Of a DNA stretch of 12,205 nt, positions 1-7,267 are shown in pieces. The stretch covers positions 1 to 12,205 of the forward strand of contig JAUXBV010000038.1 of NCBI GenBank assembly GCA_030619215.1, written 5' to 3'. The translations under genes were made by a program, and so were the position numbers. The notes beneath the pieces were generated by a model, which was given only the letters and a program-made list of their open reading frames with translations, was not told where the DNA came from and did no database searches. Origin of the DNA: Fibrobacterota bacterium (GTDB lineage: Bacteria; Fibrobacterota; Chitinivibrionia; Chitinivibrionales; JANQEN01). Numbering within the stretch: the stretch's first letter is position 1; each line of letters begins with the position of its first letter.

Positions 1-111
1 CCTCAAGAAAAACCATATCTGTACGCATTTTATTTTTTGTACGCAGAAATAATAGTTTATTATCACTTATATATCAATATGTTATGAATAATTTTGTTCG
101 CAAATATAATG

Positions 112-140
112 CTGACAAGGTAATTTTTATTTGATTTTAT
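112..140 (+). promoter_or_regulatory. Possible sigma-70-type promoter for the surface-protein cluster
   Basis: CTGACA (112-117) resembles a -35 box and lies 17 bases before TTTTAT (135-140), a weak -10 box matching 4 of 6 consensus positions. The first gene of the cluster starts 27 bases further on. The whole leader is very AT-rich, so chance matches are easy; the assignment is tentative. Confidence 0.25.
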
Positions 141-167
141 CTTTTTTATGGGATATATTATAGGAAT

Positions 168-1034
168 ATGAACGGTAGAAAAGTTATAAATATTTTCGAC
201 TATAGTGACTATAGACTTTTTCTTAAGGATTATTATACCTTCCGGAAGAAGCGGAATCGTCATTTTTCATATCGATACTTTGCACAAAAAACTGGTGTGT
301 CTCCAAGCGTGCTTAAAGATATTATTTCAGGGCGAAGAAATCTAACCCTCCCTGTTATGCAGAAATATGCATCAGCTATGGGGCTGAGCAGCCGGGAAAC
401 CGGGTATTTTGAAGTGCTGGTGCGATTTGTCAACAGCCGTAAAAGTATAGAAAAGAATGAATATTTTACAGAAATGATCCGTTTGCGGGGAAGAGCAGGG
501 ATCAAGTTTCTTGGAGAGGACCACTACGATTTTTTTTCAAAATGGTATCACTCTGTAATAAGGGAACTTGTTACACTGCCTGATTTCAGGGAAAATCCTG
601 AATGGATAGCAAAGAGGTTGAAGCCTTCAATTACACCGGTACAGGTAAAGAAATCTCTTGAATTATTATTAAAAATCGGAATTTTAATAAGAGATAAGAA
701 CGGAAGACTGATTCAGAAGGATTCAGTTATTTCATCGGAATATGAAATGGCATCGGCAGCTCTCAGGAATTTTCATAGCCAGATGGTTGAGCTTGCGAAT
801 GAAGCCATTGAGGGAGCACCACGGGAGCATCGTGAGATAAGCTCTGTGACTCTGGGGCTCTCTGAAAAGTGTTTCAACAGGATTAAAGAGCGGATTAGGA
901 TTTTTAAAGAGGAAATTCTTAATATGGTCATTGAGGATAAAAGTGATTCGGAAACAGTGTGTCAATTGAATTTTCAGCTTTTTCCGCTTGTTTCTCAAAA
1001 GGATAGAAAGCAATCAAAGGATACAAGAACTTAG
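168..1034 (+). CDS. TIGR02147/DUF4423 family protein, putative transcriptional regulator
   Basis: A 288-residue soluble protein with no signal peptide or membrane segment. The N-terminus (INIFDYSDYRLFLKDYY, about residues 7-23) is the hallmark opening of the TIGR02147 family, best known as a paralogous family in Fibrobacter succinogenes. Residues about 33-75 (SYRYFAQKTGVSPSVLKDII, then GRRNLTLPVMQKYASAMGL) look like a helix-turn-helix of the Xre type. The remainder fits the DUF4423 region, with a winged-helix-like stretch around residues 145-180. No biochemical role is established for the family; regulation of the adjoining surface genes is inferred from the HTH and from gene order. AGGA at 162-165 is only two bases before the ATG, so the ribosome-binding site is poor, but the family alignment supports this start. 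The stop lies just before the lipoprotein gene. Confidence 0.85.
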   Translation: MNGRKVINIFDYSDYRLFLKDYYTFRKKRNRHFSYRYFAQKTGVSPSVLKDIISGRRNLTLPVMQKYASAMGLSSRETGYFEVLVRFVNSRKSIEKNEYFTEMIRLRGRAGIKFLGEDHYDFFSKWYHSVIRELVTLPDFRENPEWIAKRLKPSITPVQVKKSLELLLKIGILIRDKNGRLIQKDSVISSEYEMASAALRNFHSQMVELANEAIEGAPREHREISSVTLGLSEKCFNRIKERIRIFKEEILNMVIEDKSDSETVCQLNFQLFPLVSQKDRKQSKDTRT

Positions 1035-1074
1035 TATGAACAGCACAGATAAGGGCGTGATTAATAAACAGAAT

Positions 1075-2214
1075 ATGAAAAACATGAAAAATAAATTTAT
1101 TCTCTCTCTTATTTCATCAGTGATACTGTCTGTGTATATGGGATGTTCAATGTCAGATATGGCTGGAACAGGGTCACAGGCAGGGAACGGTATGGTCGTG
1201 GGTACTGTATTACTTCCAGACGGATCACCTGCGGCAGGTGCGGAATTGTTTATCCGTACAGAGAGTTTTCTAAAAGACACATCATATTCTCAAGCAGAAA
1301 GAGTTCCGGATGCAGTTACTAATTCTACCGGGGCCTTTGCTATTGATTCGGTTAATACCGGTAATTACTTCATCGAAATAAATGATGGCAGCAGGAATGC
1401 GGTGCTTGTCAAGTGCAATATAAATACTTTCATCCCTGGAGTGTTTAATCTTGACACAGTGCAATTACAGCCTTCAGCAGGTTTTTACGGTATGGTGGAC
1501 AGGAAAAATATTCCTGTTTCAGATAATATCTATATACAGGTTTACGGTCTTGACCGGGTGCAGTCAGTAGATACCTCAGGTGAGTTTATTTTCGGTGGGC
1601 TGCCTGCCGGTACACATATAATCCGGGCAATAAGCAGTAACCCGTCACATGGTATACTAGAGGCCGATACTATTACTGTTGACCCGGCGGAAAACAGGGA
1701 TGCCGGTACATTTCTTCTTCCGTTTGAATTCTGGAGGGATACAGTTGTTGTTAGAAGAATTCTTGATACAAATGGATTGGTTACAACGCCTGTTTCCGAG
1801 GTAGTCTCTATTGGGAAACAGGGGCGCGTATTCGACATGAATTTGACAAATCGGTCTATATTGATACTTCCTCCAACAGTGGGGGAATTACGACTTCGTA
1901 ATCTTCGTCTTGGTTCTAATGTGCTCGATTCGTTGCCGGATGAAATCGGAAAGATTCTGTCACTGAAACATCTGGTATTACAGAGAAACCAACTGGTCTA
2001 TATACCTGAGTCTATTGGTAATTTGACTCATCTCGAACATCTGGATATCAGTGGTAATAAACTAACAACCCTTCCCGAAAGCATAGTTAATTTAACAAAC
2101 CTGGACTTTTTAACGGTTATACATAATAAGCTTCACTCAGTGCCACCGCCTATTAAAATATGGCTTGACACCTATTCATTTGAAAAGAATTGGCAGGAGC
2201 TGCAGGATCCATAA
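1075..2214 (+). CDS. Lipoprotein with carboxypeptidase-regulatory-like and leucine-rich repeat domains
   Basis: About 379 residues from the ATG at 1075. This start gives a compact signal peptide (Met-Lys-rich n-region, hydrophobic FILSLISSVILSV, then MGC with Cys24 as the lipidation site). The -3 residue is Tyr, which is atypical for a lipobox. An ATG at 1036, one base after the preceding stop, is a real alternative and would suggest translational coupling; the frame is open from 988. Residues about 40-116 form a CarboxypepD_reg-like beta-sandwich (VVGTVLLPDGSPAAGAELF), and a second sandwich-like unit spans about 135-206. Residues about 255-361 hold roughly five leucine-rich repeats of 23 residues (LKHLVLQRNQLVYIPESIGN, LEHLDISGNKLTTLPESIVN). 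Expected location is the outer membrane or periplasm, with binding of protein or glycan as the likely role. No catalytic motif is visible. Confidence 0.8.
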   Translation: MKNMKNKFILSLISSVILSVYMGCSMSDMAGTGSQAGNGMVVGTVLLPDGSPAAGAELFIRTESFLKDTSYSQAERVPDAVTNSTGAFAIDSVNTGNYFIEINDGSRNAVLVKCNINTFIPGVFNLDTVQLQPSAGFYGMVDRKNIPVSDNIYIQVYGLDRVQSVDTSGEFIFGGLPAGTHIIRAISSNPSHGILEADTITVDPAENRDAGTFLLPFEFWRDTVVVRRILDTNGLVTTPVSEVVSIGKQGRVFDMNLTNRSILILPPTVGELRLRNLRLGSNVLDSLPDEIGKILSLKHLVLQRNQLVYIPESIGNLTHLEHLDISGNKLTTLPESIVNLTNLDFLTVIHNKLHSVPPPIKIWLDTYSFEKNWQELQDP

Positions 2215-2236
2215 TTAATGTACTTTACAAATTATT

Positions 2237-2242
2237 GAGAGG
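2237..2242 (+). promoter_or_regulatory. Ribosome-binding site of the sulfotransferase gene
   Basis: GAGAGG sits seven bases before the ATG at 2250 in the 35-base gap after the lipoprotein gene. It fixes the start and, with no terminator visible in the gap, supports co-transcription. Confidence 0.6.
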
Positions 2243-2249
2243 CTAGATT

Positions 2250-3935
2250 ATGAAAAAAGTAGTTTTTATATTACACCATGTTATACTCCTGGGTTTCATT
2301 TTAAGTAATGCATTATATGCTCAAGACCAGACAGTTGGACTGTTTAAAAATGAAGCTGGAGCATTTCAGGGATATACTCTTTTTGCACCTATTCGCTATA
2401 AAACAACCTATTTGATTGATATGCATGGAATGCTAGTTAATAAATGGGAAAGCAATTACCAACCGGGGCAGTCTGTTTATCTGCTTGAAAATGGAAATCT
2501 TCTTCGTACTATGTACGTGAATAATCAGACATTTAAAGCCGGCGGTGCTGGTGGAGGTATTCAGGAGATCGACTGGGATGGTAATATTGTCTGGGAATAT
2601 CAATATTCAAGCAATACCTATCTTCATCACCATGATGTAGAGATGTTGCCGAATGGTAATGTTCTTATGATTGCCTGGGAGTTAAAAAGTCGAACCGAGT
2701 GTATAGATGCCGGTCGTGATCCATCGATGCTTCTTGATAACGAACTCTGGCCGGATCATATTATCGAAGTTGAACCGGATGGCGCTACGGGAGGTACTAT
2801 CGTATGGGAATGGCATTTGTGGGATCACCTGGTTCAGGATTATGATTCGCAAAAGGAAAACTATGGTGTTGTAAACGCCCACCCTGAATTGATTGATGTC
2901 AATTATGTGATGAACCAGAATATGGCAAGTGCGGACTGGAACCATACTAACGCAATAGACTATAACATAAAATTTGATCAGATCGTGATAAGTCTCCATA
3001 ATATGAGCGAGATTTATGTAATTGATCACAGTACGACAACACAGGAAGCTGCCGGCCATGAAGGCGGTAATAGCGGTAAAGGCGGCGATATTCTTTACAG
3101 GTGGGGTAATCCCCAAGTTTATGGAATGGGCATTGTGAGTGACCGGAAATATTTTCTTCAGCACGATGCCCAATGGATTGATTCAGGTTTTCCGGGCGCA
3201 GGGGACCTGTTGATTTTTAATAATGGCACAGGGCGGCCGGAGGGGAATTATTCTACTGTTGATGAGATTGTTCCACCTGTTGACAACAACGGAAACTATA
3301 CCCTGGTATCAGGATCACCGTTTGGCCCGACTGAACAGGAGTGGATCTATACCGCTGACAACCCGGCTGATTTTTACGGTAAAAATATTTCAGGCACCCA
3401 GAGACTCGCTAATGGGAATACTCTTATATGTACTGGGCCGGAAGGCCGGTTTTTCGAAGTAACACCTGATGATGATATTGTGTGGGAGTATGTCAATCCT
3501 GTTACAAATAATGGCCCCTTATCTCAGGGTGACGTAATACCAACTGGCCCGGATGGCGGCCAGACAAATCAGGTTTTCAGATGCTCGCGATATGCGCCTG
3601 ATTATCCGGGATTGGCAGGACACGATTTAACACCAGGCGATCCTGTTGAGCTGAATCCCTGGGTATCAGTAAAGCAGGGAAATATATCCAAAAAGAATAA
3701 TACACTACAGATATTTACAAGTCCTGGAAAATCAACCGTTGAAATACGCTTTGTTAATTCAGATAAAAATGCACGGGTATCAATTTGTTCGATTACAGGA
3801 AGACAGCTTGTCAATTGTAACGTCCGCGAAAACAGATTTTCATGGAATATAAAAGGTGTTCCAAGTGGTATATATGTGATAACAATTCAGACTAAAGACA
3901 TCTTCTATAAAGATTTTCTGAGTATCGTTCAGTAA
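2250..3935 (+). CDS. Aryl-sulfate sulfotransferase (ASST) family protein with T9SS-type sorting tail
   Basis: A 561-residue exported protein. Residues 1-24 are a Sec signal peptide (cleavage predicted after ALYA). The body carries the beta-propeller repeats of the arylsulfotransferase family, seen as WDGNIVWEY, LPNGNVLM, GGTIVWEWHLWDHLVQDY, GDILYRWGNP and RLANGNTLICTGPEGRFFEV. His residues in family-like positions are 126-128 (LHHHDVEMLPNGN), 232 (DWNHTNAIDYN), 250 (SLHNMSEIY) and 305 (QHDAQW). Known ASSTs move sulfate from one phenolic sulfate ester to another phenol without PAPS, using a catalytic His in the periplasm. Which His does so here cannot be fixed by eye. Residues about 475-561 form a beta-rich tail (VSICSITGRQL, then VPSGIYVITI and a short basic-hydrophobic end) typical of T9SS type A sorting domains, so surface display or release is inferred. 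No DsbL/DsbI-like partner is adjacent. Confidence 0.85.
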   Translation: MKKVVFILHHVILLGFILSNALYAQDQTVGLFKNEAGAFQGYTLFAPIRYKTTYLIDMHGMLVNKWESNYQPGQSVYLLENGNLLRTMYVNNQTFKAGGAGGGIQEIDWDGNIVWEYQYSSNTYLHHHDVEMLPNGNVLMIAWELKSRTECIDAGRDPSMLLDNELWPDHIIEVEPDGATGGTIVWEWHLWDHLVQDYDSQKENYGVVNAHPELIDVNYVMNQNMASADWNHTNAIDYNIKFDQIVISLHNMSEIYVIDHSTTTQEAAGHEGGNSGKGGDILYRWGNPQVYGMGIVSDRKYFLQHDAQWIDSGFPGAGDLLIFNNGTGRPEGNYSTVDEIVPPVDNNGNYTLVSGSPFGPTEQEWIYTADNPADFYGKNISGTQRLANGNTLICTGPEGRFFEVTPDDDIVWEYVNPVTNNGPLSQGDVIPTGPDGGQTNQVFRCSRYAPDYPGLAGHDLTPGDPVELNPWVSVKQGNISKKNNTLQIFTSPGKSTVEIRFVNSDKNARVSICSITGRQLVNCNVRENRFSWNIKGVPSGIYVITIQTKDIFYKDFLSIVQ

Positions 3936-3955
3936 TAACTGAATAAAAATATTAA

Positions 3956-3984
3956 TTCTGCTTTTATAATACGCAGAACTCTTT
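3956..3984 (+). terminator. Weak hairpin with T-run between the sulfotransferase and DUF1566 genes
   Basis: TTCTGC (3956-3961) pairs with GCAGAA (3973-3978) across an 11-base loop and is followed by CTCTTTTTATT. The six-base stem is too weak for an efficient terminator, but it could attenuate read-through into the next gene or be a processing site. Confidence 0.35.
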
Positions 3985-3995
3985 TTATTAACCAA

Positions 3996-4001
3996 AAGGA
4001 G
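3996..4001 (+). promoter_or_regulatory. Ribosome-binding site of the DUF1566 gene
   Basis: AAGGAG, a near-ideal Shine-Dalgarno sequence, lies six bases before the ATG at 4008 and confirms that start. Confidence 0.7.
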
Positions 4002-4007
4002 CTTACC

Positions 4008-5459
4008 ATGCGTGTGAAAACAATATTTACAATGTTACTTGCCTCTTTCCTTATAGTTATTGTCCAGGGGCAGGACCTTACTTTTCCAATTATCGGAACA
4101 GGTGTTACCGAGTTTTACGATGAAAGCGGAATAACATCAGAACCACAACCCGGCGAACCGTTTTATGGACAGGATGCGCATTATCTGAAAAATATTCCTT
4201 CTTATACTGATAATAATAACGGCACGGTTACCGATGATGTAACAGGTCTTATGTGGCAATCGAATATGGGTGAAAAGATCTCCTTTGATAACGCTAAAAT
4301 TAAAGCTGATACACTCTCCCTAGGTGGACATACTGATTGGAGGGTACCAACCCTTAAAGAACTTTACTCTTTGATTTTATTTACCGGAAGAGCCAGTGGG
4401 CAGGAAGCTATTGACAAATTTTTAGATACTACAGTTTTCGATCAACCGCTTGGTAGTCCCCGCCCGATTGACGCTCAAACCTGGTCTTCGAATGAGTATG
4501 TCGGCACAACTATGAATGCTGATGCAACCGTATTCGGGGTAAATTTCATTGACGGCCGTATAAAAGGCTACCCCAAGTTTGAACCGGGTACCGGCGGACA
4601 GACACCAAACAAAATGTACTTTCGTATGGTTCGCGGAGACTCAACTTACGGTATAAATGACTTTGTTGACAACAGCGATGGAACAATCACGGATTTATCT
4701 ACGGGTCTGATGTGGCAACAGGCAGATGATGGAACATCACGGGACTGGGAAGAGGCCCTTGCTTACGCTGAAAATCTGGAATTAGAGGGACATACCGACT
4801 GGCGGCTGCCGAGCAGTAAAGAACTTCAGGGAATCGTTGATTATACCAGAGCCCCTGATGTAACAAACTCTCCGGCCATAGACCCACTGTTTACCTGCAC
4901 AGAGATAAATGACCCGGATGGAAATCCGGGTCAGTATCCATACTACTGGTCAGGCACTACCCACCTGGATGGCCCAAGCCCGGGAGGAGCGGCTGCGTAT
5001 ATAGCTTTTGGTGAAGCACAGGGAAAAATGAATAATACATTAATGGATGTTCATGGCGCCGGAGCGCAGCGCAGTGATCCTAAAAGTGGCGACCCATCTG
5101 ATTATCCACAATTTGTCGGGCCGCAGGGAGATGTGCGTTATGTTTATAATTATGTCCGTTGTGTTCGCACTGCCTTTACTACGCCTATAAAAAACAGTGG
5201 CGCACCGTTTCAGAAGAGCTCTTTTTCGGCTAGAATAATTGGGAACCGGCTTATGCTTGATTTGCCGTTCTGTCAAACGAGTATACACATCAAATTTTAT
5301 CAGATAAACGGTAAAAAGATAGCTTCTTTTAAATATGAGAAAAATTTGCAATCAAATAAAATCTCATTCGCTTTGCCAACCTCTATTTCAAGTGGTATGT
5401 ATCTTATTTCTTTGAAAAATAACGGCAAGACCTTGAATCAACGTATAGTAGTCCGGTAA
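4008..5459 (+). CDS. Secreted two-repeat DUF1566 (Lcl C-terminal-like) protein with T9SS-type sorting tail
   Basis: A 483-residue protein with a signal peptide (MRVKTIFTMLLASFLIVIVQG, then QDL). Two copies of the DUF1566 domain are visible. Copy one starts near residue 68 (DNNNGTVTDDVTGLMWQ, later GHTDWRVPTLKELYSLI). Copy two starts near residue 221 (DNSDGTITDLSTGLMWQQ, later GHTDWRLPSSKELQGIVDYTR). Each ends in a F/YVRxVR-type strand (YFRMVRG, YVRCVR). The fold belongs to the C-type-lectin/FGE-like surface-protein group; ligand and activity are unknown. Residues about 398-483 form a second sorting-type tail (IKFYQINGKKIASF, then ISSGMYLISLKNNGK), parallel to the one on the sulfotransferase, so both may use the same export route. 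It lies 72 bases after the sulfotransferase gene on the same strand. Confidence 0.82.
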   Translation: MRVKTIFTMLLASFLIVIVQGQDLTFPIIGTGVTEFYDESGITSEPQPGEPFYGQDAHYLKNIPSYTDNNNGTVTDDVTGLMWQSNMGEKISFDNAKIKADTLSLGGHTDWRVPTLKELYSLILFTGRASGQEAIDKFLDTTVFDQPLGSPRPIDAQTWSSNEYVGTTMNADATVFGVNFIDGRIKGYPKFEPGTGGQTPNKMYFRMVRGDSTYGINDFVDNSDGTITDLSTGLMWQQADDGTSRDWEEALAYAENLELEGHTDWRLPSSKELQGIVDYTRAPDVTNSPAIDPLFTCTEINDPDGNPGQYPYYWSGTTHLDGPSPGGAAAYIAFGEAQGKMNNTLMDVHGAGAQRSDPKSGDPSDYPQFVGPQGDVRYVYNYVRCVRTAFTTPIKNSGAPFQKSSFSARIIGNRLMLDLPFCQTSIHIKFYQINGKKIASFKYEKNLQSNKISFALPTSISSGMYLISLKNNGKTLNQRIVVR

Positions 5460-5476
5460 GCATACTTACTATGCTT
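5458..5476 (+). terminator. Perfect 7-bp hairpin overlapping the stop codon of the DUF1566 gene
   Basis: AAGCATA (5458-5464), loop CTTAC, TATGCTT (5470-5476). The left arm begins inside the TAA stop codon. The following bases (TGAAAATAAAG) are not a clean T-tract, so this may be a weak or factor-assisted terminator, or a 3'-end stabiliser, for the cluster. Confidence 0.35.
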
Positions 5477-5572
5477 TGAAAATAAAGTTGGGACACAGAT
5501 TGAAAATGGGTATGCCTGGAGATGGAGATATAAACCTTCTGCACTTTTTGTGTAATAAGCTTTCACAAAAGA

Positions 5573-5763
5573 TTAATAACACATAACCCTTACATTTGTT
5601 TTAACGATTTCATCATTCAATACGATAATCCCATGTTTGTGATCCGGCATAAACGCATATTTATCCAATTTTGCATTATTAAAATGTTCTGGAATTTCAT
5701 TCCAATATTCCACCGCACATTCCCTATTTCGTGTCTTCTTCAACCCGGTAAAGTATTTTTCTT
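5573..5763 (-). pseudogene. Decayed fragment of an IS200-like/RAYT (Y1_Tnp) transposase
   Basis: Translation of the minus strand in one frame, from about 5761 to the TAA at 5573-5575, gives about 60 residues including RECAVEYWNEIPEHF, LDKYAFMPDHKHG and IIVLND. This matches the conserved core of REP-associated/IS200-like tyrosine transposases (IPxxF, then LDxYxxMPxHxHGI), whose HxH motif (here HKH) binds the catalytic metal. There is no start codon, no N-terminal strand, and no downstream helix with the catalytic Tyr; the frame stops shortly after the HUH strand. It is therefore a remnant, not an active gene. It fills most of the 306-base gap and abuts the start of the deacetylase gene. The identification rests on motif recognition only. 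Confidence 0.65.
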
Positions 5764-5765
5764 TT

Positions 5766-7070
5766 ATGGCTCAACAAAAAAGAAAAAAACCGCATAAATG
5801 TAAAAATCATCCAAATAGATCCGCTCGCGGGCGCTGCGTGAAATGTAAGAAGTGGATATGCCGTGAGTGTGCGAGCCAGAGGAAAGGGCAGTTCTTTTGT
5901 AAAGATACATGTATACCTGAAAGGGTGCCTGCAAAACAGCCTTCAAAAAAAGCTGTTAAAGAAATACAAGCCGAAGAAAAAGCCGCAAAGGAAAAGCCTG
6001 CGAAGCCGAAGATTGAGCTTACTCTTAAATCACCCATAGTAATAATTGTGCTCCTGGCAGGGTTGACAACCGGCCTTGGCGGGATAACGTTCGGGCTGAT
6101 ACAGTATAGAAAAACACTTGAGTTGGAAGAGCAGGTTCGGATATTCAAAAAGAATCGTATAAAGATGATCAAATTTATAAAAAAGAGAAACAGCCAGTAT
6201 AGGGAATTGAAAAAAAAGATTACCGAAAAGGAGAAGAAAGAAGATACAACGACTACAATACAAAAGAAAATAAAGCCGAAGATAATTTCTCAACAGGCAT
6301 ACAATTACGCCTCTTCAAAGCTGCCGGTTTCATTTGACAATGGCACCACCGACAAAAAACTGATTGCACTTACCTTTGACGGAGGGTCTCATGTAAATGC
6401 GGCAGTTGGTATTCTGGATACACTCATGTCGCGCGGAGTGACTTCAACGATGTTCCTTACCCGCAGGCTCATTCGTAAATACCCTGAGCTGGTGCAGAGA
6501 ATTGTTGCAGAGGGACATGAGATTGGTAACCATACATCAACACACCCTCATTTGACTTCATGGGCAACTACTAGGTCGCATACAACCCTGCCGGAGATTA
6601 CGACTGATGTGATAGGCAGGGAGCTTATGAATGCAAACAAACAGTATAGAGAGCTGATGGGCTACGATATGTTACCGGTTTGGCGAGCCCCATACGGTGA
6701 GAAAAACAGGCAGATATGCCTCTGGGCACAGCAGTATGGATATTTACATGTAGGATGGAAACAGGCGCGCTACTGGAGAAATAACTTTGATACCAATGAC
6801 TGGGTTCCCGACCCTGAAACACCGGGATACCATACGCCACAGGAGATTCTTGATAAATTCAACGAGCTTGCCGATGCGCAACCGTACGGTATGAACGGTG
6901 CTATTATTCTTATGCACCTGGGAACGGTGCGTAAAGAAAAAGGCCAGCAGGTGCACCGTGTTATGGGAAAGATAATAGATCAGCTTCGGGAAAAGGGTTA
7001 CGAATTTGTTACGGTATCCGTACTCCTGAAAGAGTCTGGGGTGGATATTTCAATGTTAAAAAGAAGATAG
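5766..7070 (+). CDS. Membrane-anchored polysaccharide deacetylase (NodB homology) with N-terminal zinc-binding module
   Basis: A 434-residue protein with four parts. Residues 12-49 hold Cys12, His15, Cys24, Cys27, Cys32, Cys35, Cys45 and Cys49, spaced like a B-box or similar double zinc site. Residues about 50-88 are a Lys/Ala/Glu-rich linker. Residues about 91-113 are one membrane segment, followed by a basic coiled coil to about 170. The NodB domain begins near residue 198: motif 1 is TFDGG (Asp205), motif 2 is HTSTH (His256, His260), motif 3 is RAPYG (Arg307-Gly311), and a late ILMHLG supplies His384. Family members remove N- or O-acetyl groups from chitin, peptidoglycan or xylan. The usual second Asp of TFDDG is Gly206, so metal binding may differ, though divergent family members tolerate changes there. 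The topology implies zinc module in the cytoplasm and enzyme outside. No Shine-Dalgarno sequence is visible before the ATG, and the upstream DNA is a transposase remnant. Confidence 0.85.
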   Translation: MAQQKRKKPHKCKNHPNRSARGRCVKCKKWICRECASQRKGQFFCKDTCIPERVPAKQPSKKAVKEIQAEEKAAKEKPAKPKIELTLKSPIVIIVLLAGLTTGLGGITFGLIQYRKTLELEEQVRIFKKNRIKMIKFIKKRNSQYRELKKKITEKEKKEDTTTTIQKKIKPKIISQQAYNYASSKLPVSFDNGTTDKKLIALTFDGGSHVNAAVGILDTLMSRGVTSTMFLTRRLIRKYPELVQRIVAEGHEIGNHTSTHPHLTSWATTRSHTTLPEITTDVIGRELMNANKQYRELMGYDMLPVWRAPYGEKNRQICLWAQQYGYLHVGWKQARYWRNNFDTNDWVPDPETPGYHTPQEILDKFNELADAQPYGMNGAIILMHLGTVRKEKGQQVHRVMGKIIDQLREKGYEFVTVSVLLKESGVDISMLKRR

Positions 7071-7083
7071 AACACGGACGTAT

Positions 7084-7133
7084 ACTCCGCTCGCTTCCGC
7101 ACACGCTTCCGCATAGCTTCAGCGACGCGGAGT
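7084..7133. repeat. REP-like imperfect palindrome with internal direct repeats
   Basis: The left arm 7084-7095 (ACTCCGCTCGCT) pairs with 7121-7133 (AGCGACGCGGAGT), giving 12 base pairs with one bulged base and a 25-base loop. The left arm and loop contain CGCTTCCGCA twice (7092-7101 and 7104-7113), a 12-base period. It is GC-rich in an AT-rich gap and begins 14 bases after the deacetylase stop. The shape fits a REP/palindromic element mobilised by RAYT transposases; it could also act as an mRNA 3'-end stabiliser or terminator, although no T-tract follows. Confidence 0.5.
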
Positions 7134-7208
7134 AGCTTTAGCTGATGGGGCATGACACGTATTGAACGGATTTACACGGATAAAATGATAGGTAATAAGA
7201 TGAATAAT

Positions 7209-7229
7209 ATATAGTTTATTTAACTATAT
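7209..7229. other. AT-rich 8-bp hairpin upstream of the M50 protease gene
   Basis: ATATAGTT (7209-7216), loop TATTT, AACTATAT (7222-7229). The arms are perfect but AT-rich, so the stem is weak. It could be an operator-like palindrome for the following gene or a weak terminator. Chance is likely in such AT-rich DNA. Confidence 0.25.
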
Positions 7230-7267
7230 TTAAAGGACAAAGTGATTTTCAATAAAAGTAGTATACT

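Noticed and set aside
2682..3173. 163-codon minus-strand ORF inside the sulfotransferase gene
   Set aside because: It is antisense to a well-supported gene and shows no motif, ribosome-binding site or plausible domain.
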